Source: Caldilineaceae bacterium
GTDB taxonomy: Bacteria > Chloroflexota > Anaerolineae > Caldilineales > Caldilineaceae
DNA: 64,000 nucleotides
Direction of reading: 5' to 3'
NCBI GenBank assembly: GCA_022824025.1
Contig: JAJEBF010000019.1
Span: 1 to 64,000 of the forward strand
Shown: piece by piece, positions 1-8,436 of the stretch
How the letters are laid out: every line of letters starts with the position of its first letter
How positions within the stretch are numbered: position 1 is the stretch's first letter
Made by a program: the position numbers and the translations under genes
The notes under the pieces: model-generated
Told to the model about the DNA's origin: nothing
Databases searched by the model: none
The model's input: the letters and a program-made list of their open reading frames with translations, nothing else

Positions 1-1296
1 CGAACGCTGAAGGTGACGCCCCAAAATGCCGCGGCGGAGGTGGCGCCAACCGTTGCGCTGGCGATGCAGGGCCGGCCCGGCCCGGTGCATCTTCAGGTAA
101 GCAACGAGGAGGCGGAGTTGCCGGCGGCGAGTCCAGGCGAAGGGTTGGCGCGCCAAATGTCTTTTGGCGTAGAGGACGCCCAGGACAAGGAGGCAGCGCC
201 GCGCCCGGAACAGATCGCCCACGCCCGCGCCCTTCTGTCGGAGGCGTCGCGTCCCATCATTCTGGCTGGGCTGGGCCTGGAGCCGGAGGGCCCCTACGAA
301 GCGCTGCAAGAGCTGGCGGAGGCGGCCAACGCGCCGGTCATCGTTTCGCCGAAAGGCAAGGGAGCGCTCCCCGATGATCACCCGTTGAGCGCGGGCGTCA
401 TCGGCCTGACGCGCACCGATCCCGTCTATGAAATCCTGGAGGAGGCCGACTGCGTCGTGGCGGTCGGTTTCGACGTGGTGGAACTGGTGAAGCAGTTCAC
501 CCTGCCCAAGATGGAGACAGATGCCGATGGGATGGGGTCAGAGAGCGCGCCGCTCATTTGGCTGGCAAACTGGCCCAACTATGACCCGATCTTGCCGGCG
601 GCGGTCGAGATGGTTGGCCCGATGACCCCGGCGCTGATGCAGCTGGCGGACAGCGCCTTTTCGACCGACGCAGGTTGGGGCAAGGCCAGGGTGGACAGGT
701 TCCGGGCGCAGCGGGAGGCAGAGGCGTTGCCGTCCGCGAGGCCGGGACTGCTGCTGCCGCAGCAGCTGCTGAAGGGCATGAGAAGGCAGTTGCCGGAAGA
801 TTCGATGCTGGCGGTGGACGTGGGCAGCCACAAGATATTCGGGAGCCTGGAATGGCCGACTCTGGTACCCAACGGTTTTTCCCTGTCCAATGGTCTGTCT
901 TGCATGGGATTTGGATTGCCGGCCGCGATTGGCACGGCCCTGGCCAGGCCGGGAGAACCGGTCGCATGCCTGATTGGAGACGGCGGGCTGTTGATGTGCC
1001 TGGGGGAGTTGAGCGTTCTCGCCCGGCTTGGCCTGCCGGTGATCGTGGTCGTGGCGGTGGACAACGCCATTGATCTGATCCGCTCGCACCAGATCCGGCA
1101 GGGCAAGAAACCGTTTGGCACTGAGTTTCCCGCGCCCGACTTCTGCAGAATCGCGGAAGGGCATGGGATTCGAGCCCTCCAAGTCACGACCGCGGACGGC
1201 TGCGAGGAGGCATTGGGAGTGGCCGCCGCTGCGGGGGAGCCCTTCCTGATCGAGGCCCACATTGATCCGATCGGCTATCCAACAACGCCGCGGTAG
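1..1296 (+). CDS. Thiamine-pyrophosphate enzyme, acetolactate synthase large-subunit-like (5' partial)
   Basis: The reading frame is open from base 1, so the gene is cut by the window edge; about 430 residues remain of a family usually 550-600 long. What is left covers the central and C-terminal TPP-binding domains. The cofactor motif is visible as GDGGLLMCLGELSVL followed by VDN about 25 residues on, the GDG-X(24-27)-N pattern that binds TPP and magnesium. Such enzymes decarboxylate 2-oxo acids and may ligate the product to an acceptor. The exact substrate cannot be read; it could be a sugar-acid or sulfonate enzyme rather than true biosynthetic AHAS, since no small subunit follows. A second, different TPP enzyme lies at 11455. 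Family call is firm, function is not. Confidence 0.85.
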   Translation, partial: RTLKVTPQNAAAEVAPTVALAMQGRPGPVHLQVSNEEAELPAASPGEGLARQMSFGVEDAQDKEAAPRPEQIAHARALLSEASRPIILAGLGLEPEGPYEALQELAEAANAPVIVSPKGKGALPDDHPLSAGVIGLTRTDPVYEILEEADCVVAVGFDVVELVKQFTLPKMETDADGMGSESAPLIWLANWPNYDPILPAAVEMVGPMTPALMQLADSAFSTDAGWGKARVDRFRAQREAEALPSARPGLLLPQQLLKGMRRQLPEDSMLAVDVGSHKIFGSLEWPTLVPNGFSLSNGLSCMGFGLPAAIGTALARPGEPVACLIGDGGLLMCLGELSVLARLGLPVIVVVAVDNAIDLIRSHQIRQGKKPFGTEFPAPDFCRIAEGHGIRALQVTTADGCEEALGVAAAAGEPFLIEAHIDPIGYPTTPR

Positions 1297-1620
1297 CTCT
1301 TCTCCTGCCGACGAAAATCCTGATCCAGACAGCGTGACCGCCCTGTCCACTCAGTCGCGTATCCGACTGGGATGCGCCGCGACGTTTTTGGCGCGGCCGC
1401 TCCGGTCTGGCAACCCGGCGCGATGAAGGCGTGCCGCAGGCAAGAGATGTTTTTGAGGGGGGCGTTGCGGGGGGAATCCCCCCGCACAAGGGAAGCCGCT
1501 TGCGGCTGACCGCCCCGAAACACAGAGGCCGCTAGTTGACTGCCGGCGGTCAGGAGGAAAGGCTGTTGCGTTCGTCGCGCAGGACCGAGAACCTCCTGTG
1601 GCCTCCTCGCGGACCCCGGT
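1297..1620. other. Convergent intergenic region
   Basis: No coding frame here looks real. It separates two genes pointing at each other. It holds the structured repeat described at 1457-1516. No clear T-tracted terminator was seen. Confidence 0.5.
1457..1516. repeat. Dispersed three-stem intergenic element, copy A
   Basis: The segment can fold as an outer stem (GGGGCG with CGCCCC at its two ends) closing two inner hairpins: GCGGGGGG-AAT-CCCCCCGC, and AGCCGC-TT-GCGGCT. A related copy at 19932-19983 keeps the same order of stems although the stem sequences differ, which argues for conserved structure. It lies between convergent genes. It could be a REP/MITE-type element or a structured RNA; function unknown. 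Confidence 0.6.
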
Positions 1621-2808
1621 TCAGAAGGTCACAATTTCCCTTTGCTGGATCTTGTTTTCGTCGAGGTCCATGTCGATGCCGGGAGACGTCGGCACACTGA
1701 CGCTGCCGTTGACAGGTTTGAGCGGGTTCTTGAGAAAGAACTGGTGGACTTCATTCCACTTGATCAGGTATTCCAGCATGGGCGTGGTCGGCTCGGGCCA
1801 GGCGGCGATGACGTGGATGCTGGCAGGCGTTGAGTGGCCGTGGGGGATGACCGGAACGTCGTATGCCGAGGCCAGGGCCAGGATTTTCTGCGTTTCCGAG
1901 ATGCCGCCGCACCAGTAGATGTCGGGCTGGTAAACGTCGCAGGCGCCGGCGTCCATCAGTTGTTTGAGCCCCCAGCGGGTGTATTCGTGTTCTCCGCCGC
2001 TGATGGGAACGTTGACGGCGCGGCGGATCTGGGCGTACTGTTCGATCTTGTCGGGGAGAACGGGTTCTTCGATCCAGCGGGGGGCGTATTCTTCCAGGCG
2101 GCGGGCCATCTGAACGGTGTAGGGCACATCCCAACTCATCCAGCAGTCCAGCATAATGTCCACGTCGGGGCCGACGCTTTCGCGCAGCGTGCGGGCGAGG
2201 CGCAGGTTGCGTTCCATACCTGCTTTGCCGTCGGTGGGCCCGTCGCGGAAGAACCATTTCGTGGCTCTGAATCCGTCGGCCGCGAACTGCTTGGCCCGTT
2301 CCCGGACGAGCTCCGGGTCGAGCGAATAGCCCAGGGCGCTGGCATAGGCGGGGACTTCTGTCCTGGTGGGGCCGCCAAGCAGCTGGCAGACGGGGGCGTC
2401 AAACCATTTCCCCTTCAGGTCCCACAGCGCGCAGTCGACCGAGCTGATGGCCATCATTTCTGTGCCTTTGCGGCCATGAACCTGGGCCCGGTACATTCTG
2501 TCCCACAGGCGTTCTGTGGCCAGGGCGTCATGGCCTATCAGCTGGGGCGCGAGCTGGGTCTGGATGACGAAGGCCTGCTCAAATGGGAGAGGGCCGCCGC
2601 GGCCGGTGACGCCCTCGTCGGTCGTAATCTCGACAAAGTAGGCGGAGATGACGTAGCGGCCTTCGCTCTCCTCGACCATTTCGCTCGGGCCTTCGGCTTT
2701 GTGTTCCGGATAGATGTCGAGGGGGCGCAGGAGCCGCTCTTCCCAGAAGTCTCCCTCAAATTCCAGTGTGCCCTGCAGCCGGACAACGGTTACGTCGGTG
2801 ATTTTCAT
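1621..2808 (-). CDS. Mandelate racemase/muconate lactonizing enzyme family dehydratase, L-rhamnonate dehydratase-like
   Basis: A 395-residue enolase-superfamily protein, full length for the family. The C-terminal barrel resembles L-rhamnonate dehydratase: MLDCWMSWD (metal ligand D221), WIEEP (E247), GGEHEYT (E273, H274), QPDIYWCGG (D296) and PHGHS (H323, the expected general acid/base). Known relatives dehydrate C6 sugar acids to 2-keto-3-deoxy sugar acids using magnesium. The gene is divergent from a DapA-family aldolase gene, which would be a natural next step (cleaving the keto-deoxy acid), so a sugar-acid catabolic role is inferred. The N-terminal capping domain differs from characterised RhamD, so the true substrate may differ. 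Confidence 0.82.
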   Translation of the reverse strand: MKITDVTVVRLQGTLEFEGDFWEERLLRPLDIYPEHKAEGPSEMVEESEGRYVISAYFVEITTDEGVTGRGGPLPFEQAFVIQTQLAPQLIGHDALATERLWDRMYRAQVHGRKGTEMMAISSVDCALWDLKGKWFDAPVCQLLGGPTRTEVPAYASALGYSLDPELVRERAKQFAADGFRATKWFFRDGPTDGKAGMERNLRLARTLRESVGPDVDIMLDCWMSWDVPYTVQMARRLEEYAPRWIEEPVLPDKIEQYAQIRRAVNVPISGGEHEYTRWGLKQLMDAGACDVYQPDIYWCGGISETQKILALASAYDVPVIPHGHSTPASIHVIAAWPEPTTPMLEYLIKWNEVHQFFLKNPLKPVNGSVSVPTSPGIDMDLDENKIQQREIVTF

Positions 2809-2833
2809 TTTCTTCTCGCTCGTCGCTTGCAGA

Positions 2834-2861
2834 TTGGGTGGTTATTGAGATGTAGTATACT
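2834..2861 (+). promoter_or_regulatory. Possible promoter before the DapA-family gene
   Basis: TTGGGT and TATACT separated by 16 bases. The -10 sits in the palindrome AGTATACT, so it could serve either of the two divergent genes. The start codon is about 200 bases downstream. Weak -35; low confidence. Confidence 0.3.
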
Positions 2862-3068
2862 GATCCGAAGAAGCGGGGCAGCGCGCTGCCGGTTCGCGGA
2901 TCGAAACCGGGGCGCTGCATCGAAATGACCGGGCCGTCAGGGCGATAATCCCCTATCTTGTGAATGTATGCAAATCACCCAAGGGGTCGCGCAGACAGAT
3001 GCAGGCATTGGGGCGATAGAGACGGGGGAAGCGGTCCAGACAGTTTGTTCGCAGGTGAGGGATAATTC

Positions 3069-3968
3069 ATGACCAGGAATTGGCGCGGGATTTTTGCGAT
3101 TGTGGTGACTCCGTTTACGGAAGATCTCGAGCTGGATGAGCCAGCGCTGCGCAGACAGGTCGAGTTCTGCATTCAGGCCGGGGGAGCGGGACTCGTCGGC
3201 CCGGCAAACGCCGGAGAATTCGCCGTCATGTCGGACGAGGAGCGGCGACGTTGGATCCGAATCGTGGTGGAGGAGGCGGACGGGCGCGTGCCGGTGATCG
3301 CGGCGACCACGCACGGACACAGAGTGCCGGCCGTTGCCCTGGGCCGCTACGCAGAGGATGTTGGCGCGGACGGCATCATGGCGATGCCGCCGCACATTTT
3401 GCACCCTGACGCAGACGGCTGCCTGGACTACTACCGCTATCTGGACGACAGCCTGGGCATTCCGATCTGCATTCAGAACTTTATGGGCCCGATCGGCACG
3501 CCGATGTCGTCGGAGCTGCTGGCGCGCATGTGCCACGAGCTGGAACTGGTGCAGTATCTGAAGGAGGAGACGTTGCCGGAGCCGCGCGCGATTTCGCGAA
3601 CGCTGGCGGCGGCGGGAGATGCCTGCAAGGGCGTCTTTGGCGGGCAGGGCGGCATCTATATGATCGATGAATGGCGCCGGGGGGCGTGCGGAAACATGCC
3701 GGCGAGCCAGTCAATCGATCTCCATACGCGGATCTGGGAACTGTTGGAGGCGAATGACGAGCCAGCTGCGCGGCGCTTGTTCAACCAACTGCTGCCTCTG
3801 ATCAATTTCGAGCGTATGCACGGTGTCGCGGTATACAAGCAGGTCTTTTTGCGGCGCGGCATTTTCACTTCCACCGCGAGCCGCATCCCCGGCGCCTATC
3901 TGGACGAACAGGACTTACAGGAGTTTGACGCAATCTGGCAGGGGATCGAGCCGCTGCTGGAGGGTTGA
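3069..3968 (+). CDS. DapA/N-acetylneuraminate lyase family aldolase or dehydratase
   Basis: A 299-residue class I aldolase of the DHDPS/NAL superfamily, normal length. The Schiff-base lysine is K165 in the segment QYLKEET. The usual catalytic tyrosine of the YNxP motif appears to be replaced by glutamine: the aligned segment reads CIQNFMG (Q136, N137). That makes authentic dihydrodipicolinate synthase unlikely and suggests another keto-acid lyase or dehydratase, fitting the flanking sugar-acid dehydratases. A GGTGAGGG ribosome binding site precedes the ATG. It reads towards the second MR/MLE gene 69 bases downstream, probably co-transcribed. Confidence 0.82.
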   Translation: MTRNWRGIFAIVVTPFTEDLELDEPALRRQVEFCIQAGGAGLVGPANAGEFAVMSDEERRRWIRIVVEEADGRVPVIAATTHGHRVPAVALGRYAEDVGADGIMAMPPHILHPDADGCLDYYRYLDDSLGIPICIQNFMGPIGTPMSSELLARMCHELELVQYLKEETLPEPRAISRTLAAAGDACKGVFGGQGGIYMIDEWRRGACGNMPASQSIDLHTRIWELLEANDEPAARRLFNQLLPLINFERMHGVAVYKQVFLRRGIFTSTASRIPGAYLDEQDLQEFDAIWQGIEPLLEG

Positions 3969-4037
3969 TTGCCGGGATTGGGCCCATGCAAACGCCGGGG
4001 GTTGCCGGCGGCCACGCTCCGTCACTGAGTTCCTACC

Positions 4038-5237
4038 ATGAACGCCACAGTTACTTCAGTTGATCTTTTTCCTCTCCGGATCCCGCGCGACGTTCCCTAC
4101 CTGGGCCCGCTGGAAGAGGGCAACCGGCCCAACGAAAAGGGATACATCGTTCGCCCTGGAAACCGCACGGTCTACCCTGTGTTCGACCAGACGCTTCTCG
4201 TCAGAGCCGAGGCGAGCGACGGCACTGTGGGCTGGGGGGAAAGTTTCGGGGTTGTGGCGCCGCAGATCGCCGAGTCGATTCTGGAGGAGTTGTTGATCCC
4301 GTTTGTGGTCGGCCGCAGCCCGCACGATGTGGAACGAATCTACGAGGACCTGTACGATCTGCAGCGCGTTCGGGGCCATTTCGGCGGTTACGCGCTGGAC
4401 GCCATCGCAGGACTGGACATGGCGTTATGGGACCTGCGGGGCAAGCTGTTGGGACAGCCGGTGTGGCAACTGTTGGGCGGCCTGCGCCAGGCGAAACTGC
4501 CGGTCTATGTATCGGGGCTCCCTGGGGGGACTAAGGAGGACAGGGCCGCACTCGGAAAGGCGTGGATCGACAGGGGATTCTCGGCGCTGAAGTTCGCGGC
4601 TGCGGTCGCCGACGAGGGCGAGGTTGCCGAGATCCGCGCAATCCGCGCGGAAGTGGGCCCTGCTCCGAAGATCCTGGCTGATCTTCACTGGCGCTATACG
4701 GCGCTGGAGGCCATTCAGCTGATTGAGCGGCTATGCGAATTCGACCTTCATCTGGCTGAAGCGCCGGTTGCGCCCGAAGATCTCGAAGGGCAGGCGCGGG
4801 TCGCGAGGGCGGTGAAGACGCGCATCGGCCTGGGTGAGGAGTGGCGAACCGTCCATGAATATCTTCCCCGCCTGCGGGCCGGTTGCATGGACGTAATCCA
4901 GCCGGAGATGGCCCACACCGGAATCACCGGTTTCCGCCGCATCTGCGAACTGGCGCAGGCCTTCCACTGTAAAGTAATGCCGCACGCGACGATCAACATT
5001 GGCATCGTCCAGGCAGCAAGCCTGCAGGTTTCCGCCACACTGGCCAACGCTGAAATGCACGAGTATCAGCATTCGATTTTCGACCGCAACAAGCAGTTCC
5101 TCCGCAGCGGCATGGACTGCCAGGCCGGCTACTTTTCGCTGCCGGAGGGACCCGGGCTGGGCGCCGAGCCGACTGAAGAGGCGCTAGAGTTCACCATTGG
5201 ACGAGGCCAGGCCAGGAGGAGGATTCAGGATGGGTGA
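4038..5237 (+). CDS. Mandelate racemase/muconate lactonizing enzyme family protein
   Basis: A 399-residue enolase-superfamily enzyme. It keeps a capping domain (1-130) and a barrel with K185 (SALKFA), metal ligands D215 (LADLHW), E241 (LAEAP) and E267/E268 (GLGEEW), and the catalytic-position histidine H316 in MPHATIN. It is clearly different from the RhamD-like protein at 1621. Members abstract a proton next to a carboxylate, usually to dehydrate or racemise acid sugars. Its gene overlaps the next one by 8 bases, so the amidohydrolase is translated from the same message. The substrate cannot be assigned from sequence alone. Confidence 0.83.
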   Translation: MNATVTSVDLFPLRIPRDVPYLGPLEEGNRPNEKGYIVRPGNRTVYPVFDQTLLVRAEASDGTVGWGESFGVVAPQIAESILEELLIPFVVGRSPHDVERIYEDLYDLQRVRGHFGGYALDAIAGLDMALWDLRGKLLGQPVWQLLGGLRQAKLPVYVSGLPGGTKEDRAALGKAWIDRGFSALKFAAAVADEGEVAEIRAIRAEVGPAPKILADLHWRYTALEAIQLIERLCEFDLHLAEAPVAPEDLEGQARVARAVKTRIGLGEEWRTVHEYLPRLRAGCMDVIQPEMAHTGITGFRRICELAQAFHCKVMPHATINIGIVQAASLQVSATLANAEMHEYQHSIFDRNKQFLRSGMDCQAGYFSLPEGPGLGAEPTEEALEFTIGRGQARRRIQDG

Positions 5238-6003
5238 GCGTGCGTTTGACGTAGTAGATACCCACTGTCATATCGGGCTGCAGAAGTACGAACCGGTCGA
5301 GGCCCTGCTTTTTCACATGGAGCGGGCGCAGGTCGGTCAAGCAGTACTGATTCAGTACATGGGGAACAGCGACAATCGCTATATCGTGGATGCGATGGCA
5401 GCCAATCCGGGCCGCTTCGCGGCGGCGATGATCGTCGCCGATGAAGACGATGGGAGCGCCATTCGCCGCTGGGCCGAGCAGGGGCTGAGCGGCATCCGCT
5501 TGCTGGCCGATTTTCGCGGGCGGGGAAGTGATCCCCTGGCGCACTGGCGCACGGCCGCCGAGCTGGGCCTTGTGGTCAGCGTATTCAGCCGGCCGGATAT
5601 CCTGCAGAGCGACGAGTTCAGCGAAGTCCTGCGACTCTTCCCGGAGTTGTCGATGGTCATTGAGCATCTGGGCGGCGTCAAGCCGGATTTCGACCTGGAA
5701 ACGTTCACGGCGATTGCCGCCTTGGCGCGCCACGAGAATCTGACCATCAAGCTGCCCGGATTTGGCGAATTCTGTCACCTCCCCTGCCCTTTCGAGGATG
5801 TTCCGCCCCTGGCAGAACTGACTCTGGAGGCTTTCGGCGCGCGTCGCATGATGTGGGGAAGCGATTGGCCGCCTGTGAGCAGCCGGGAAGGTTTCGACAA
5901 TTCGCTGACATTTCCCCTGTCCTATTTTTCCAATTTGAGCGATGATGAGCGCGCCTGGATCTTCGGCAAAACCGCGAGGAAGGTCTGGAATCTGGAGGGT
6001 TGA
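5230..6003 (+). CDS. Amidohydrolase family 2 (TIM-barrel lactonase/decarboxylase-like)
   Basis: About 257 residues. The start at 5230 is preferred because AGGAGGATTCAGG lies directly before it; a longer frame begins at 5197 with no such site. The N-terminus carries the family motif DTHCHIG (metal-binding HxH), and near the end MMWGSDWPP provides the conserved barrel aspartate. Amidohydrolase-2 proteins hydrolyse lactones or decarboxylate small acids. Placed directly after an MR/MLE enzyme with an 8-base overlap, it may open a sugar-acid lactone, as in other sugar oxidation pathways. This is inference from context; the fold assignment is good. Confidence 0.8.
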   Translation: MGERAFDVVDTHCHIGLQKYEPVEALLFHMERAQVGQAVLIQYMGNSDNRYIVDAMAANPGRFAAAMIVADEDDGSAIRRWAEQGLSGIRLLADFRGRGSDPLAHWRTAAELGLVVSVFSRPDILQSDEFSEVLRLFPELSMVIEHLGGVKPDFDLETFTAIAALARHENLTIKLPGFGEFCHLPCPFEDVPPLAELTLEAFGARRMMWGSDWPPVSSREGFDNSLTFPLSYFSNLSDDERAWIFGKTARKVWNLEG

Positions 6004-6086
6004 GACCGGAGAACCTTCACTTCTGATTCCCATTGAGTCCCGATCTTGGCTAATAACTGTTGTCACTTCCACAGAGGAACTCCCTG

Positions 6087-7049
6087 ATGCCCAGAGTCGT
6101 TTTTTTCACGAACCTTGCGCCCGAGCTGGCCCAGCAGGTTGTTGCGCCGGCGCCACCAGACTGGGACGTTTCCGTTCAGGCCCACGATTTGCCGGAGGCT
6201 GAGAAATCAGGTCTGGCTTCAGAGGCCGATTTTCTCATTCTCTTTCCCAGCGCCCTGGAAGAGACCGTTTTGCGAGCGGCGCCTGGGTTGAAACTGGTGC
6301 AGCTCGTCAGCGCTGGCTTCGATCGCATGCCGCTCGGCGTATTGGCGGAGTTGGGCATCCCCCTTGCAAACAATGGCGGCACGAATTCGATTGACGTGGC
6401 CGAACATACCTTTGCGCTGATTCTGAGTGTTTACCGCCGGTTGACGGAGATGGACCGCAACGTGAGAAACGACGGCTGGAAGGAGATCGACAGCGGAATG
6501 ACGACCTTCACGATTCATGGCAAAACGGTCGGAATCGTTGGGCTGGGTCACATCGGCCGCGAGGTCGCCAAACGGCTTGTCCCTTTCGAGGCGGATGTTG
6601 TCTACTTTGACCCGTTCCCAGTTGGGGAGGAAGTGGAACGGCGCTTGCAGGTGACACGGGTCTCCCTGGACGAGCTGCTGGAGAGGTCCGACATTGTTTC
6701 CCTGCATGTCCCGCTGAATGACCAGACCCGCCATCTCATCGGCGCGGCTGAATTGGCTCGCATGAAGTCGAGCGCCATTCTCATCAACACGTGTCGCGGC
6801 CCGGTGGTTGACGAGGCGGCCCTCATCGAGGCTCTGGCCGGAGGCGGGATTCTCGGCGCCGGGTTGGATGTTCTGCAGGAGGAGCCGACCGATCCCGCCA
6901 ACCCGATTCTGCGTCTTGAGAACGTTATCTTTTCACCGCACATCGCTGGCGTAACCTACGATACCTGGCAGCGCAGGGGACGCTTCATCTTCGAAAACCT
7001 GCAGCGAGTCTGGGCAGGGCAGGAACCGCTGTCGGGTATTCCACTGTAA
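6087..7049 (+). CDS. D-isomer-specific 2-hydroxyacid dehydrogenase
   Basis: About 320 residues. The NAD-binding Rossmann motif is GLGHIGREVA near the middle, and the catalytic triad of the family is visible: Arg in NTCRGPVVDE, Glu in QEEPTDP and His in FSPHIAG. These enzymes reduce 2-keto acids to D-2-hydroxyacids with NAD(P)H. The ATG at 6087 with GAGGAAC eight bases upstream is preferred over an upstream TTG at 6060. It closes the run of acid-sugar genes and probably interconverts a keto acid produced by them. Substrate not readable. Confidence 0.87.
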   Translation: MPRVVFFTNLAPELAQQVVAPAPPDWDVSVQAHDLPEAEKSGLASEADFLILFPSALEETVLRAAPGLKLVQLVSAGFDRMPLGVLAELGIPLANNGGTNSIDVAEHTFALILSVYRRLTEMDRNVRNDGWKEIDSGMTTFTIHGKTVGIVGLGHIGREVAKRLVPFEADVVYFDPFPVGEEVERRLQVTRVSLDELLERSDIVSLHVPLNDQTRHLIGAAELARMKSSAILINTCRGPVVDEAALIEALAGGGILGAGLDVLQEEPTDPANPILRLENVIFSPHIAGVTYDTWQRRGRFIFENLQRVWAGQEPLSGIPL

Positions 7050-7127
7050 CTGTTTCACAGGCGGCGGCGCGCTGCGGGCGTCTTCTGCCAGGGGCCCCCA
7101 AGCGGCGGTCGCTGCACCCCCACTCCT

Positions 7128-7156
7128 TTGCCGTTCGGACGGCCCACTGTTATACT
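7128..7156 (+). promoter_or_regulatory. Likely sigma-70 promoter of the MoxR operon
   Basis: TTGCCG and TATACT with a 17-base spacer, about 190 bases before the MoxR start codon. The same TTGCCG box occurs in front of the signal peptidase gene. Confidence 0.55.
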
Positions 7157-7344
7157 CCCTCAGATACAAGCCCACCGACCTGATCTGCCGGCTATGCGCA
7201 TCGCGTCTCCTGATAGAGAGGCTGAGGAGGCGTTGCAGGGCATCGGAGGTCCGGGTCGGCGCGGGGCGGCAGAGCAACTGTCTTTCCCTCGACTGCACCA
7301 GGACAGGCCCAAGTTGCGGAGGTGCAGTCAACTAAGGAGAATTC

Positions 7345-8436
7345 ATGACAGACATCGCCTATGTGCAGGAGCTGGCTCAACGGCTGCGGGACAATGTTGC
7401 GCAGGTGATCGTAGGCAAGGACGGGGTCGTAGATCAGCTCTTGGTCGCCCTCTTCTGCGAGGGGCACGTGCTGCTGGAGGATGTTCCCGGCATTGGCAAG
7501 ACGATGCTTGCCAAGACGCTGGCCGCGTCTCTGGGCATCAGTTTTCAGCGCATCCAGTTCACGCCGGATCTGCTGCCGTCAGACATTGTTGGCGTCAGCG
7601 TCTATAACCGCAAGACGGACGATTTCGAGTACAGACCGGGCCCGGTGCTGGCGGGAGTCGTTCTCGCCGACGAAATCAACCGCGCCGGCCCCCGTACACA
7701 GAGCGCTCTGCTGGAGGCGATGGAAGAACGTCACGTTACCGTTGACGGCGTCGAACATGCGCTACCCTATCCGTTTTTCCTGATGGCGACGGAGAATCCT
7801 GTGGAGTTGGCCGGCACGTTCCCGTTGCCGGAGGCGCAGATGGACCGTTTCCTGATTCAGGTTGGGATGGGCTATCCTGAGCGGGAGGAGGAGCGAGAAA
7901 TTCTGCACAGGTTCCGGACCGACAATCCGCTGTTTCGCGTCCAACCGGTTGTGGGGGCAGATGAGATCAGTAGGGCCGTGTCGATCTGTCGCGAGGTCTA
8001 TGTCCATCCTGTGCTGGAGGACTATCTTCTTGATCTGGTTCAGGCCACGCGCGATGACGGCGGGCTGGACTTGGGCGTGAGCCCGCGCGGCAGCCTTGCC
8101 TACTACCGAACGGCGCAGGCCTATGCGGCCATTCAAGGACGCAGCTACGTCATACCGGACGATCTGCAGCAGCTTGCAACCCCCGTATTGCGGCACCGCC
8201 TGATCCCCGGCCCTGACACGCGGCTGCACGGGACATCTGTCGCCAGTGTTTTGGAAGGCATCCTGGACAGGACGCCTGTGCCCGTAGAGGAAAACTGGCA
8301 GGAGACCCCGACCGCCGAAAACGCGCTTGAGATGCCGGCGCCGATCGACGCCAGCGAAGCGGAGAGCCTGGAAAACGACTTGACTCCTGAAACGCCGGTT
8401 ACCGCAGTTGACGGGCGCTCCAGCGAACCAAGCTGA
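7345..8436 (+). CDS. MoxR-family AAA+ ATPase
   Basis: 363 residues. The AAA domain has a Walker A (DVPGIGKTMLAK) and Walker B (VVLADEINRA) with the MoxR-typical run RTQSALLEAMEE straight after, then the lid domain. The C-terminal 60 residues are acidic and appear unstructured. MoxR ATPases act as chaperones that load metals or activate partner proteins, and are typically encoded beside DUF58 proteins with which they work. A TAAGGAG site precedes the ATG. The stop codon overlaps the ATG of the DUF58 gene by one base (TGATG), indicating translational coupling. Confidence 0.92.
   Translation: MTDIAYVQELAQRLRDNVAQVIVGKDGVVDQLLVALFCEGHVLLEDVPGIGKTMLAKTLAASLGISFQRIQFTPDLLPSDIVGVSVYNRKTDDFEYRPGPVLAGVVLADEINRAGPRTQSALLEAMEERHVTVDGVEHALPYPFFLMATENPVELAGTFPLPEAQMDRFLIQVGMGYPEREEEREILHRFRTDNPLFRVQPVVGADEISRAVSICREVYVHPVLEDYLLDLVQATRDDGGLDLGVSPRGSLAYYRTAQAYAAIQGRSYVIPDDLQQLATPVLRHRLIPGPDTRLHGTSVASVLEGILDRTPVPVEENWQETPTAENALEMPAPIDASEAESLENDLTPETPVTAVDGRSSEPS

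Noticed and set aside
1834..2928. 364-residue plus-strand frame
   Set aside because: Antisense to the RhamD-like gene.
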